The position numbers and the translations under genes are program-made. The notes beneath the pieces were generated by a model, which had not been told where the DNA came from, made no database searches, and saw nothing but the letters and a program-made list of their open reading frames with translations. From Liopterus haemorrhoidalis (taxonomy: Eukaryota > Arthropoda > Insecta > Coleoptera > Dytiscidae), in contig OZ020611.1 of assembly GCA_963971575.1 (NCBI GenBank), positions 205,448,743-205,512,742 of the forward strand: a DNA stretch of 64,000 nt, written 5' to 3'. Below, piece by piece: positions 45,812 to 58,030 of this stretch. Every line of letters begins with the position of its first letter. Positions within the stretch are counted from its first letter, which is position 1.

Positions 45812-46850
45812 AGGGTTTTGTAGATATGATCAAAAAACCCTTATACCGTCATTTTTTCGTCTGTTTGTCTGTCTGTCTGTTCGGTAAAAATTGTAGCCAA
45901 CCGGCTAAACCTAGAGAGTTGAAATTTGGCATGCTTATACAACTCTTTGACCCGCACATAGGAAAAATACTAAAACATCTAAAAAACATATCTCCCAAAA
46001 ATATAAACAAATATGTGCTCATCGAAAAAAAAATATATATATTTTTTTAAATTCTGAGTAGGGTATCAAATGAAAGCCCTTGGTACGTGGATTAACGATC
46101 AAATTTTTATTTTTGCAAAATAAATTATTTTAAAGCGATTTTAGCCAGAATTGTCCAAATTTCTTTTTGTCCCATACCCTGTTGTAACCCAGATGGTTTA
46201 AACTAAAAATCTGAAAAAATTCTAAGTGATGTACATTGGTGTGAACCGGAATAGTACAACAGGAATTTTTGATCAGATTATGTTTTTGGAAAAAAACACA
46301 TTTTTTGTGTTTTTTTGGCTAATAATGTACACAAGTTATACTTATGTAACACGCTAGACTAGAAGGTGTGTCCTGGTGTAGTGGTTATGGCGCTGGCTGC
46401 TTACTCAACTAAATCAGTTCGTCCCTGCGAGAGGAGACAATATTATTATTTTTTTTGCATTTAAAAAAATTTTTTTTTCAAATTCTAGTTATATTTTGGC
46501 CAATGTTGCGTTTAATTTTTAAAAGCGTAAATTTAATAACCAGTGGATATTGTTGAAATTATAATTTAATTCTGTTTCAATGTACACGAAATCAGAGGGG
46601 CGGAGCTTATAACACCAATGGAAGCCATAGGCGCACTTTTCAAAATCTTAATGAACCTTGCTATATATAAAAAAATACTGCACATATTTAGAAAGCTAAA
46701 TAATGGTATTAGACATTCAAATTCAAATTAACAAAAAAAAAAAATATTTTAACATAAAATTGGTTTTGGCAACCCAAATAATCATCATTCACTTACTAAA
46801 TACCTGGAAACCCTGAAATGTGTGAAAATTCAGACTTCACATCAATTTTT
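45812..46850 (+). mobile_element. HINE-like repeat, copy 3
   Basis: The 5' subterminal repeat 'agggttttgtagatat' (45812) and (GTCT)n at 45859-45880 are present. The 3' subterminal repeat 'tacctggaaaccctg' (46801-46815) is followed by the palindrome 'gtgtgaaaattcagac' and 'cacatcaattttt'. The longest and most complete plus-strand copy. Confidence 0.92.
46366..46456 (+). promoter_or_regulatory. tRNA-like Pol III cassette in HINE copy 3
   Basis: Exact A box TGGTGTAGTGG (46374-46384), B-box region GTTCGTCCC (46417-46425, one mismatch), T-run 46449-46456. 'GTGGTGTAGTGGTTAT'-type D arms are known from tRNA-Val (inference from memory). Confidence 0.62.
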
Positions 46851-47016
46851 ACTTGCCCGACCTTAATATATAAGGGTCAAATATTGTAATCGTGAAAATT
46901 TTCGGTGTCGTACGACTTAATTATTTGTTATTTGTTTTTAAAAATATTCTATAATAATATGACAGTTTTTTATTATCCACCCTCATCTAAGGGAGGACTA
47001 CTCATATCACTTAACA

Positions 47017-48074
47017 CAGTGCTTCTCAACCTTTTATGACCTGGGACCCCCCAAATTATATAAATATTGTCTGCGGCCCCCCTATATATATATAGGGTGC
47101 ATCAAAATAATGGGAACACGAGTTTTTTCGAAAAGGCGACGTGGCTCACACGTCTCTCACACGTCAAAAATTTTGAACCAAAATTTATCCACAAAATTGA
47201 ATGGTAGTATTGAAATTTTCCGGAAAAAAACGGAATTACAGGATATCAAGGACAATTTCGAATTTTTAAATGGGAACGTATGTCATATTGGATATCTTTG
47301 GATGGAGCTTTTCAACAACTTTTCCTTAAACATTTTTTTAATACCTTTTACGGTTGACATGAAAACTGTGATATTTTTAAATGACGATTATATTCCCTAT
47401 AACGACTTGAAAGTAAAGTATTTTTATTTACAAGTTTTCAAAGTGCCTTCCATTTTAATTTAAACACATTCGCATCCTTACTCTTGAGTTACCTGTAGTT
47501 CGGAGAGCAATTAAAAAAATATATAATAACAAATATTGCACTTTCAAATCGTACTTCAAAGCACAACTTAAAAATACTTGAAGTACCCCTAACGCGAACT
47601 ATTGTCAGAGAAACCCATTAACCGACACATACATTTTATTTGACCTTGATATAGTCTACTTATAGTCTGTTTCTTTTGTTAAAGCGGAACTAGATTTTCA
47701 AATCTAGTAATTTTTATCGATTAAATGAATCTTTTGATCATTTTGTTTAGTAAAAGCCTATTTATACATTATAAAGTTAGCTAGGGACAACTTAAACATT
47801 TGAAATAGCCTGTAGTTTAAATTAGTTGTCAAAATAAGTATATTAAGTATAAAAATAAATAGAATATTTATTTTATTTATGTTGTGAAAGGTATACTTTT
47901 ATGAATATCAATATAAGATACTCGAATTTATAAATATGAATAAAATTTATATCTTGTAAGATTGAGTGCATTTTTATTATATTTTAATGTTTCGATCTTG
48001 TATGACTTCGCGGCCCCCCGACGAAGCCTTCACGGCCCCCCAGGGGGCCGCGGCCCCCCGGTTGAGAAACACTG
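47017..48074. mobile_element. hAT element without recognisable transposase
   Basis: The ends CAGTGCTTCTCAACC and the complement GGTTGAGAAACACTG are flanked by a perfect 8-bp duplication ACTTAACA (47009-47016, 48075-48082). Subterminal 'cggcccccc' blocks occur on both sides. The 117-codon frame at 47110-47463 is not a protein I recognise. A half copy of the AAGCGGAACTAG MITE lies at about 47654-47710. Confidence 0.96.
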
Positions 48075-48390
48075 ACTTAACATATACCATTATTGAGTAA
48101 GTTTAATATTTAATTAAGACATAATTGACTAATTTATTGTAACATTCCTAATTTGTTGTTTCTCTCATTTCAAATTATTTAATTGTAATTTTATTACAAT
48201 TTAGTGTAACTGAAGAAAATAATATCAGTTTATCGAAACTAGTTTTACGTCAATACGGAGTAATTCTTTGTTCCTGACCTGCCATCCCGAAATCTAATAA
48301 ACTATTTATTTTTTTTTATGTATTTTTTTTTGTTATTATTTTTTGGGAGGGCAAGTCTAGCGGAGATCTCCCTTCGCCACTGGTTTTTAT

Positions 48391-49474
48391 TTGGCAAGGG
48401 CGCCAAAACACGGCTCTGCCTCTAGCGCAAGTTATTCTTACTGCGACTCTATAATAATTCCTTATTATCCTAGTTGATTATTTTATTATATATAAACAAT
48501 TATTAATCCTATGAAATTTCTAAGGTTATTAAAATAATAAGGCGGTTTTCATTGTTCGTAATCTGGTGAAAATAAGCTCAGACATGTTACGCACCGGATT
48601 ACGTTAGGAACCCTCCTCGCTGAAATGCTCCCAATAGAAACAGACTTTAGGCATAATGCGTTTAATATGATTAATTCTCTGAACTCCAGCCATTTATCCA
48701 TTATCCTCAAATCCCAGCTTGAAAGATTTTTTTTTAATGGCTTCGTCGCTGAAGAATAGATCGTTCAAATTGTTATTAATGAAACTTATTCAAATTAAGT
48801 AAATTGATTTCTTTAAAATATTTACGCGTGTTAATTGAATTTTTGATAAAATGAAGATGAAAAAAGAAAATAGATAAATGATAAGACAAAGCCGTTTTTG
48901 AAACCATCCAACGAAAATTGTTGTAAATCACTATTTTAATTTTTTAAATTATGTAATTTAAATATTAATATAACGTGTAATCTTTCCGTGAAAAAAGAAA
49001 ATCTTAGAAAACTCTACGTTATGTTAGTAAAATTATAGCTTCGTGAGGTAACATTTTTTTCATGGAAAGATTACATGATAGTCTAATATTTAACTCATAT
49101 AATTCAAAAAATTGATGTGAGGTGTGAATTTTCATACATTTCAGGGTTTGTATGTATTTAATAATAATTTTATTTACTAGAGCCCATGGCTCAATAGAAA
49201 ATGCATTAATTTACAAATTTATGTCGCAAAAACAAACTTAATGACTAAACTATCATATCATAAGACTATAACATATCCAATTTTTAAACAAACAATAACA
49301 CTAAGAAAGTAATAAGTGTGCAATATTCTGTTTAACAGAATGCTGGATGTATAAGAACTAGCAGACCCGTTGCCAACAACGTTGGCAAACTGATATCGAA
49401 TAAAAATCAATATAAGCAGGAATCAATTATTAAAATTTGCATGATTCTGCGTATATTAACAAAACAAAAACGTT
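48391..49474. other. No gene; isolated HINE-like end at 49105-49165
   Basis: 'attgatgtgaggtgtgaatt' and 'catacatttcagggtttgta' form a reversed end of the HINE-like group. An inverted pair 'cttagaaaactctacgttat' / 'cgtgaggtaac' near 48980-49060 was too weak to call. Confidence 0.55.
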
Positions 49475-49690
49475 TCTTGATTATACCTAGGAAATCCTAA
49501 AAAGCTGCTAAATGCGTGTCGTTTAAAAATTAATATGGGGCCGGGCACGGTCCGCGGGCCATATGCTGGACATCAATGGTATAGCTGTTTCTGATTATAC
49601 CTAGGAAATCCTAAAAAGCCGCTCAATGGGTGTCGTTTAAAAATAAGTATCGGGCCAGACACGGCCCGTGGGCATATGTTAATTGACACA
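49475..49690 (+). repeat. Tandem duplication, ~116-bp unit
   Basis: 'tgattatacctaggaaatcc' (taaaaagc) through 'gtgtcgtttaaaaat' and 'gggcc...cacgg' occurs at 49480 and again at 49592. Confidence 0.85.
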
Positions 49691-49749
49691 ACATTCTTTA
49701 ATTAAGCCAAGGTATATACTGACTGGAGAGCTAAGAGCTATATTCTCGC

Positions 49750-50414
49750 TAAGGCTAAACACATAGTGAAGCAGAGAGCAAAGCAGCGATGAAAGCGGAG
49801 AGCAAAGCGGCGAAATTAAATAAATGAATTCCTGTTAACAGGCGCATAGTGGAGCGTACTGCAGCGAGGTTATATCGTTGTTATAGTCGAGCAAAGCGAC
49901 GCGTTCAAACAATTTTGATTTCTCTGCTATCATCGTTGCTAAAATAGTTGTTTAAAATAGATATTGAGGCATTTACAAGTAGTTCTCATTTATAAGAGGT
50001 ATTTATTGTAGGTTCCGATTGAAATTTGTCCATTTTTTACCAATTTATGTTGAATTTTTTCCAAAATATAATCAAACGTTGAAATACTCATGCGAAAATA
50101 AGAATGAAACTTTTCTGGATGTTCGCGGAGTTGCATATAGAAATGATGAAATTCGCCATGTATATGTCTACTTTTATTTATTCTGTGAACATTGCACCTT
50201 CTAGTGCGTTTATTTTGAATTTTTAGTAAATACCAAATTTTCAGGGAAGAGTTTTCTGTTAGTAAAAATCCATTATAATTTTGTGAACTTTCTGCTCGAT
50301 TTTAAACGCGTCACTATGTGTAGACACTCTTTTATAAGCGCGACATCCTTTCACTGTTTTACTCTCCGCTTTCATAGCTGTTTTGCTCTCTGCTTCACTA
50401 TGTGCTTAGTCTAA
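49750..50414. mobile_element. TIR element with ~50-bp inverted ends
   Basis: The left 'aacacatagtgaagcagaga' (gcaaagcagcgatgaaagcggagag) is matched by the complement at 50358-50414. The interior frame 50019-50204 is not recognised. The target duplication is unclear. Confidence 0.82.
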
Positions 50415-50989
50415 GTGACCTGTTGTCGGAGAACGTCGCTCTGACTAGTGAGGAGTGACCGACTACACACCTGAAGCCCCGCTAGCACCGAGGAACTTAG
50501 CGTTACAGAGGATACACAGAAATTAGGGCTTTTATATATATAATATTTTATTGATAAAAAGTTTTTTGTTAATCATTTTTAATCATTATTTGAGTACTAA
50601 GAGCTTCCATTTATTTATATTTTTAAATTAAATTTAAATTATTTACTAAAATTTCATCACAATAAAATCTAAAAAAAACATTTGCTTCGTTAATAAGTTT
50701 TCATTAACTTTATAAAAAATATATTAATAAAAATTAAAATTTATATTTCACTACTAAAAATGAGTTATTCTTAGTTGATACTCTAAAAACAAAAACTAAA
50801 CTAATTCAAATAATACGTTGAATAATTGTGTATAACAGTAGGCAAGGAGGCCTATAGGCTTCTCACTAATGTGAGTGACTCGATTCTCAGCTGTTAATTT
50901 TATTTTTAATTTAAAAAGTAGACATACATTACTTTAGCCATAAATACAAAAAATCCATAATATTATTAGCCATAATTTAGCCATTTATT

Positions 50990-51260
50990 AAAAAAAAATA
51001 ATAATAATAATTTTGTCAAAAACATAAAAACTGCAATATTTTCCAAAAACGCAATCTGATCAAAAATTTCTCTCGTACGATTCCGGCTCAGATCAATGTA
51101 CATTACCTATAACTTTTTCAGATTTTTAATTTTTTATTTGGAAAAGTACGGGGATAGCATATTTTTGACTAAAATCGTACTAAAAAAATGAATTTAATAT
51201 AACAATTTTTCGTTCCTTAATCTACGTCTTAAGAGCTTTCTTCTGATACTACACAATAAA
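50990..51260 (-). repeat. Diverged HINE-like interior fragment
   Basis: 'caatctgatcaaaaatttct', 'gattccggctcagatcaatg' and 'taatctacgtcttaagagct' correspond in reverse to the middle of the HINE-like repeats. Close to 39280-39480. Confidence 0.6.
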
Positions 51261-51564
51261 TTTTGAAAAAATATATATTTTTTCAACGACAAAAAAATTG
51301 ATATTTTTGGAAAAATTATTCTGATCAAAAATTCCGGTTGAACATTCAATGTAAATTATGGAGTTTTTTTTTTTTCATATTTTTAGATCAATCCCCTGGG
51401 AGATAGACAAATATACCAATTTTCCAACAAAATCCAATTTTTCCCCTTCAAATTTTTAAATTTTGATGAATCATTTTTTAACTCCGATTTTAGCCAAAAT
51501 ATAGTTAGTTAGTAAGCTAATTTTGGGGTGAGGATTATGAAAAAAATTAAATAAAATAAAAAAA

Positions 51565-51720
51565 TCATGCTTTCCTATTTTAGAGCCTATTTGGGTCAGT
51601 ATTTTGCCTATAATTTAAAAAAAATCCCAAACTTCAAAATGGACCAAATTTTGTTGATCTATAACCATAAATACATATTTGTACCAATTTCCAGTAAAAT
51701 TGGAGACAAAAACTTTTTGT
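51565..51720 (+). repeat. Interspersed repeat, partner at 250-420
   Basis: 'cccaaacttcaaaatggacc' and 'aaatacatatttgtaccaat' are the inverted form of the segment near the window start. Confidence 0.75.
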
Positions 51721-51913
51721 TTAAAAATCACGATTTTTTTAAGGTCTTCCCCTTACGATTTTTTCGATTTTTTGCCATTTACAATGGTTTTGGATAACTG
51801 TCTATACAAAACTTAATAATTGGTTTATTAAAGCCCAATTTTCTTTTTAAACTAAACAATGTAGGAGAATTTAAAAAATTTAAACCACAAATTCCTATCC
51901 ATAACCATTTATA

Positions 51914-52875
51914 GGGTTTTGTAGGTATGACCAAAAAAATACTTATACCGTCATTTTGTCGTCTGTCTGTCTGTCTGTTCTTTAAAAATTGTAGCTAAAC
52001 AGCTAAACCTAGAGAGTTGAAATTTGGCATGCTTATACAACACTTTGATCCGCACATAGGTAAAATACTAAAACATCGCAAAAACATATCCCCCTAAAAA
52101 TATAAATATGTGCTCATCGAAAAAAAATTTTTTTTTTTTAAATTCTGAGTAGGGTATTAAATGAAAGCCCTTACGTGGATTAACGAACAAAATTTTATTT
52201 TCGCAAAATAATTTATTTTGATGCGATTTTACTAAATTGTGCAAAAAAAAATAATTGTCCCACACCCTGTAGCCCAGATGGTTTAAACTAAAAACCTGAA
52301 AAAATTCTGTAAATAAAAAAAGTAATGTACATTGGTGTGTACCGGAATAGTACAACAGGAATTTTTGATCAGATTATGTTTTCGGAAAATAACGCGTTTT
52401 TTGTGTTTTTGGGTTGACGATGTTTTAAAGTTATAGTTATGTAACACACTATACTAGAAGGCGTATCCTGGTCTAATGGATAGTTTGCTCGCTTGCTACG
52501 CAGAAAACTAGGGTTCGCTCCCAGGCAGAGGAGACAATTTTATTTTTTGTTTTTTTTTTCTATTTTAATTTTGTTTAAATTATTTTGTTTAGTTATATTT
52601 TGGCAAATGTTGCATTTAATTTTTAAGAGCGTTAATTTCATAACCAGTTGGAATTGTTGGAATTATATTTTCATTCTATGTGTCATGTATACGAAAGCAG
52701 AAGGGCGGAGCATATGACTTAAAACAACCAATGGAAGCCATAGGCGCAATTTTCAAAAACTTAATGAACCTTGCTATAAATAAAAAAAAAACTGCACATA
52801 TTTAGAAACCTAAATAACGGTATTGGGTATTCGATTTAAAATTAACAAAAAAATATTTTAACATCAAATTTGTTT
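51914..52875 (+). mobile_element. HINE-like repeat, copy 4
   Basis: 5' end 'gggttttgtaggtatgacca', (GTCT)n at 51961-51979, and the usual interior. The 3' end is lost: after 'atcaaatttgttttt' unrelated sequence starts instead of the terminal palindrome. Confidence 0.9.
52461..52548 (+). promoter_or_regulatory. tRNA-like Pol III cassette in HINE copy 4
   Basis: Exact A box TGGTCTAATGG (52469-52479), B box GTTCGCTCC (52513-52521, one mismatch), then T6 at 52543-52548. The phrase GGTCTAATGGATAG is like the D arm of tRNA-Arg (inference from memory) and is unlike the other copies. Confidence 0.65.
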
Positions 52876-53013
52876 TTAAAGCTCTTAGATTAACAGACCG
52901 CCAACATATATAAGGGAGGTATTGTGATCATACCGATTTTGACGTTTCGAGATTTCGATGGATCTCCACGAATTGAGGTCCCTACATAACGTTTTGACTA
53001 TTTTTAGCATGAT

Positions 53014-53081
53014 GTCTGTCGGTCTGTCTGTCCGTCCGTCTGTCTGTCTGTCTGTCTGTCCGTCCGTCCGTCCGTCTGTCT

Positions 53082-53115
<34 letters not shown>

Positions 53116-53119
53116 CTGT
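53014..53119 (+). repeat. (GTCY)n microsatellite
   Basis: About 26 tetranucleotides, alternating blocks of GTCT and GTCC. The flank 'gttttgactatttttagcat' is like 56707-56726, next to another GTCY run, so it belongs to a second repeat family with this motif. Confidence 0.95.
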
Positions 53120-53419
53120 GTACAAGTGCAGAGCAAATTCGGCTGAAAGGATTTTTATGAAATTTCATATTTAAGCTTATGACATCAATGGCACAAGTTG
53201 ATCAACTTTTGGTAAAAATGGGTTGACTAAAAAGGGGAGTTTACTCGTGTCGATTTTAAGATTTTTGCGAATATTTGACAACAGAAAAATATTTCGAAAA
53301 AATGTATCGAACTATAGTTGCTATAAATGCAATAACTAATAACTTTTATTTGAGACGTTTTTTGATAAAACGAAAAATTTTGAAAATTTTTGTAAAATTT
53401 TTCTCAATTTTTACTTATA

Positions 53420-53570
53420 TGTAACGTTTCCATGGTTATGATAAATAATATCTCTGTTAGAAAATATTAGGCCAAGTTATTTCTACTCTGCTGCTAGAAT
53501 GTATTTTATACAATTACTTTATGATGGCGGTCGGTCCTGTGGTGGCCACAGCTGATTTTTTAGTTAGGAT
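53420..53570 (-). repeat. Interspersed repeat, partner at 3895-4040
   Basis: Inverted copy of the segment described at 3895-4040. Confidence 0.8.
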
Positions 53571-54226
53571 TTAACAAAATTTTCAAAACATTAATAAAAA
53601 AATGTTTTCAAATTTTTTGTTTGTTTCAAAATATAGTATGAAGGCAATTAGGACCTCAAGATTTCAAAAATTTCAACCCCAGGTCTTTATCGCATTTGGT
53701 TTTTGAGAAACGTCCATTCGAAGAAAACAATTTCTATAAATCACACCATATTAAAATTGATCATAATTTTAAAATAAGCAAAACGAATAAAGCCTCAAAT
53801 TTTATCTAGAATAAATAAACTATGAGAAATCCAAAAATTCTAACCTCAGTTCGTTTTCTCTAACCATTTTTAAGTTGTGATTTTTTTTAATTTACAGTTT
53901 TCACAAATAATGTAAATTACAAAGGACAACAAAAAAAAAAATTTTTTTTTGAGTCTTTATTTTAATGACTTTTTTCTGATTCTTCATATCGAAAAATAAC
54001 TAAAACCTTCGTTTATTTTTGAAAAACTTTGCTTTTGTACATTTTACAACGATCAATATATATTTATTTATATTTATGACCATATAAGGAATAGCTCGTT
54101 ATATTAAGTAAGGGTGGGGACGAGCGGATGGAAAGCAAATGGCATTTCACTTACGTGGTTCATAGTCGGTATGCGCATGCGCATTGCAGTGGTACAAGGC
54201 ATTTTGTGTGGCGGCAAATCCAAAAA

Positions 54227-54968
54227 ATGGCGTCAAAAAGTTGTAAACACGAAGTAGACTCATCCTGCTATATTTGCGGGAATGCATCCCATCAGAAATC
54301 TAACCATCTTAAAATCCCCTATCACTGGCCAGGTACACTCATCATACTTTAAACTCTCAAGCACCATTTTCAGACTTTCGTAATTTTCTTTGAGCCTTAC
54401 GGAATGGGTCAAAGGAAGAGATGGAAATTTATTTCCATTATGAAGAAGGACAGCTTTTAAACTTTTTGTAGCACTGTCTATGAAAAGACGCCAGTCAGAA
54501 GGAATGCATGAGATTCCGACTGCCTTGCATAGACGGTTATATTATTATCCTTGCTACCTTTATTTTTGTCGGACCACAAATAAAGAAAATAATGGCCAGT
54601 GACGAATTTTCACAGATACTCAATACTCATGAAAGGAAAGCCTAAAAGCAGTGGTTCATGGTTTTCTCGGAAACAACAGAGCAGACAATTACAAAGAGCT
54701 TATTGCAACTATGCTTGATAACTTTAAACTCATGGGTTGCAGAATGTCCCTTAAAGTGCATATGTTACATGCGTACTTGGACCAATTTAAAGATAACATG
54801 GGAGCCTATTCGGAAGAACAAGGTGAACGTTTTCATCAAGACGTGATGGACTTTGAACGTCGTTATCAGGGGCAATACAATGAGAGTATGATGGGGGACT
54901 ATATTTGGGGGCTAATACGAGAAAGTCCATACAATCACAGAAGAAATACGAAAAATAATCATTTCTAA
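54227..54968 (+). pseudogene. Transposon-type gene with inverted middle
   Basis: The parts belong to a multi-copy arthropod protein family whose function I do not know. Part 1 (+, 54227-54286) is the N-terminus MASKSCKHEVDSSCYICGN with a C-x2-C pair. Part 2 (-, about 54285-54545) reads KAVGISCIPSDWRLFIDSAT, KAVLLHNGNKFPSLPLTHSV and ENYESLKMVLESLKYDECTW in the opposite orientation, without stops. Part 3 (+, 54560-54966) reads VGPQIKKIMASDEFSQILNT, then after a one-base loss HGFLGNN, CRMSLKVHMLHAYLDQF and EEQGERFHQDVMDFERRYQG to a stop. In the family the order is Zn part, DWRLFIDS part, GERFHQD part, all on one strand. So about 260 bp were inverted in place, and a large piece after the Zn part is missing. 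Confidence 0.8.
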
Positions 54969-56112
54969 ACTTTTTTATATATTCTGTTACACTAGTTGCT
55001 TGTTTCGAATGGTTTTCTTGTAAATAAAACTGATTCAAATTCATAACAAAAGTTTGTATTATTTTTACATACAATAAAGGTCTGAAAAAAGGGAAATATT
55101 CTTAAAATCCGTAACTTCATTCTGATAGCTACAAAAGCAAACTTTTTCGGGTAAAACTATTTTTTCTTTAATTAATAATGTGGAAGAAATAAAAATCAGA
55201 TATGCAGAACCCAGACTCAAAATTCCTGTTGACCGGAAAAGAAATTTTACACTTACGAAAGTCACAAAAGTGGAGATAAGTATTGTAAAGTTAGAGAACA
55301 CTAGTTACAATTATAAATGAGTCACTAAATGAAAATATTGTGTTTAATTCAAAAATTTTCAACGATGACTTCTCTGAATATTAAAATTAGAGATATTAAA
55401 TTTTTCATAAAATTTTTCTTAAAAAAATTTTTGTTTTACATTTTAATTTCACAGTTTGTTACTACCTAATTTTATTTTTCTAACAAACACTTAATTTAAA
55501 TTTGCGAGACGAAAACTTAATTCCTATGCAATATTTAAATATTCTCTACTGTAAAACATTTACATCTATACTAAAATGTAAATTTCTCTATAAACTTTTA
55601 GTGAACCGACAAACTATTTTAATACTTCATAAAGAAATGTAAATTGTTGGTAACTTAACAATAAGAACACAACAGTATTCTATTCAACTTGCAAGCGTTT
55701 ACTGGCACTGTCGAATTTAATGAAACTATCTGCATGACTCGAGTTTCAAAGCAGACAATAGACAACTTTAAATGATTCGAAGAATAAGAGTAAGAATTTT
55801 CTGCAGTAATTTGTGATCAAATCGACCTGATAAGTTGGAGGCTGATAAGTTGTTTGTACATTAACTCTTTGAGGCACGGAATTTTAGAAAATAAAAAAAA
55901 CCATGTTGCACAGAATTTTTATTTATATAAATTTTAACAAAGTTGGTTTATTTTAACTAATAAGGAAGTAAAATTACAAAATAAACAAATACCAATGTGA
56001 CATCGTTATTAAGTGTGAAATTAGTAACAAGTTTAAACAGGTAGGATTACTTTATAACCTTTGTTCTGGTGGCACTTGTAATTTGATATAAAAAATATTC
56101 CACCGTGCTTAT
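54969..56112. other. No gene seen
   Basis: AT-rich. A polyadenylation-like aataaa at 55023 follows the preceding relic. The ORFs here are not recognised. Confidence 0.55.
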
Positions 56113-56603
56113 TTAGAGGAAGCCGGAGCATAACGGGCTCCCAGGGTATAACGAGCTCCTCTCTTTTTAGCTGTTAAAGAATGCCGCCATGTTTGGGTGC
56201 ATTCCAATCACGTTCAGTACTTCAGTACTTCGCTAGTGTCTCCCGACAGTGGTTGTATGACTGAGAGCTGGCGTTTACATTTTGTAAATTGGTGAAACGT
56301 GTTTTTTGCTGTGTTGATATATTTTCCAGACATATCCAGACGTTGATTGCTTCAGTGCAGACCAACACCGGCGCAAAATGAGCACAAGGACGCTTTTTTT
56401 ATATCGTCATAACTTTTATTTTAGTTTCTTTAAGTCTGTAATAATTAAGTCTTAAAGTATTTAAGTTTTTTTACTGTCTGTAATAATTAAACAATAAATC
56501 ATCTTACGAATAAAAGTATTTCGAAATTTTTTACAATATTCCTTAGTCTGTTAAGATTTTACTAAAGATAATCCTTAAGGTGCCCGTTATGCCCCGGCTT
56601 ACC
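56113..56603. mobile_element. MITE with 'aagccggggcataacgggc' TIRs
   Basis: 'gaagccggagcataacgggc' at 56118 is the complement of 'gcccgttatgccccggctt' ending 56603. No coding sequence. The target duplication is unclear. Confidence 0.8.
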
Positions 56604-56639
56604 GTAAGTATCAAAAAGGTGGGGCACTTTTAACTCTGC

Positions 56640-56880
56640 ATATCTCAAAGAGTTAAAAATTTTCGTAGTATTTTGACTTTGGTAGATTTAGTATGTTTAG
56701 CTTAAACCATTTTGACTATTTTTAGAATTTTTGTCTGTTTGTGTGTCTGTCTGTGTTCCTGTTTGTCCAAGCACTCAAAAACTACTGGTCGGATTTTGAT
56801 AACATTTTGTACATATGGTTATGATATTAGCACTTCCATGATAGGTTCTTTTTTACGGCAATACCTGGGTTAACACATTC
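56640..56880 (+). repeat. GTCY-containing repeat fragment
   Basis: 'ttttgactatttttagaatt' then 'tgtctgtttgtgtgtctgtc' resembles the flank of the long (GTCY)n at 52990-53119. Confidence 0.55.
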
Positions 56881-57004
56881 CCGCTTGAGCAATATATTTC
56901 GTAAATCTGTTATTAAACAACATATGAAAATCTACTGTAAAACCAATATTTTTGATGAAATTTTGTTGTAAAGCATTATAGCGACGGCAATCTATACATA
57001 AAAA

Positions 57005-58030
57005 TTGATGTGAAGTGTGAATTTTCACACATTTCAGGGTTTCGCAGGTATTTAGTAACTGAATGATGATTATTTGGGATGCCAAAACAAATTTTATGTC
57101 AAAATATTATTTTATGAATTTTAATTCGAATGCCTAATACCATTATTTAAGTTTCTAAATATGTGCAGTATTTTTTTTTTTTTATATAGTTAATTAAGAT
57201 TTTGAAAATTGCGCCTATGGCTTCCATTGGTTGCTTAAATCATAAGCCCCGCCCTCTGATTTCGTATACATTCAAACATAGAATTAAATTATAATTTCAA
57301 CACTTCCCACTGGTTATTATATTTACTCTTTTAAAAATTAAATGCAACATTTACCAAAATATAACTAGAATTTTGACAAAATAAAAATGCAAGAAAAAAA
57401 CAGAAAAATTAAAATTGACAGGAATAGAACTCTCGAATTTGCAAATTGCGAAGCGACGATACAACGCACTACGCTACGAGCGATTACTTATCTACTGTGG
57501 TACATAGCGAATTAAATATTTGACATATTTTTGTTCAAAACACAAAAAATGCGTTATTTTCCGAAAACATAATTTGATCAAAAATTCCTGTTGTACTATT
57601 CCGGTTCACACCAATGTACATTACTTAGAATTTTTTCAGATTTTTAGTTTAAACCATCTAGGCTACAGGGTGTGGGACAACATTTTTTTTGCACAATTTT
57701 GGCAAAATACGCGTCAAAATAATTTATTTTTCAAAAATAAAATTTTGATCGTTAATCCACGTACTAAGGGCTTTCATTTGATACCCTATTCAGAATTTTA
57801 AAAAAATATTTTTTTTTTTCGATGAGCACATATTTATTTATATTTTTAGGGGGATATGTTTTTTAGATGTTTTAGTATTTTTCTTATGTGTGGGCCAAAG
57901 AGTTGTATGAGCATGCCAAATTTCAACTCTCTAGGTTTAGCCGTTTGGCTACAATTTTTACAGAACAGATAGACAGACAGACGACAAAATGACGGTGTAA
58001 GAGTTTTTTGGTCATACCTACTCTAAAAAC
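57005..58030 (-). mobile_element. HINE-like repeat, copy 5
   Basis: Reversed copy with an intact palindrome 'gtgtgaattttcacac' (57015-57030), 'cagggtttcgcaggtat' (57035-57051), the usual interior and (GTCY)n complement near 57968-57983; 5' end 'ttttttggtcatacctact'. Confidence 0.92.
57404..57485 (-). promoter_or_regulatory. tRNA-like Pol III cassette in HINE copy 5
   Basis: A-box region TAGCGTAGTGC (57466-57476 in complement, one mismatch), B-box region GTTCTATTC (57421-57430, one mismatch) and a T5 run. The 'GCGTAGTGCGTTGTATCGTC' stretch has no counterpart in the other copies. Confidence 0.55.

Larger units (their letters stand above)
42265..48382. repeat. 6.1-kb inverted pair with CAGTGGCGAAG ends
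   Basis: 'cagtggcgaagatagacctc' (cgctagacttgcc) at 42265-42298 is matched by the complement of 48347-48382 (gggagatctccgctagacttgcc). A second pair, 'cgattacaatacttgcccct' (tatatattaaggtcgggcaag) at 42704-42747 and its complement at 46852-46900, is symmetric once the hAT 47017-48074 is removed. I found no target duplication. It may be a composite element or two related MITEs in opposite orientation. Confidence 0.6.

Noticed and set aside
52885..53146. Open frames in the GTCY array (QTDRQTDG, SVRPSVCL)
   Set aside because: A microsatellite translated in two frames, not a protein.
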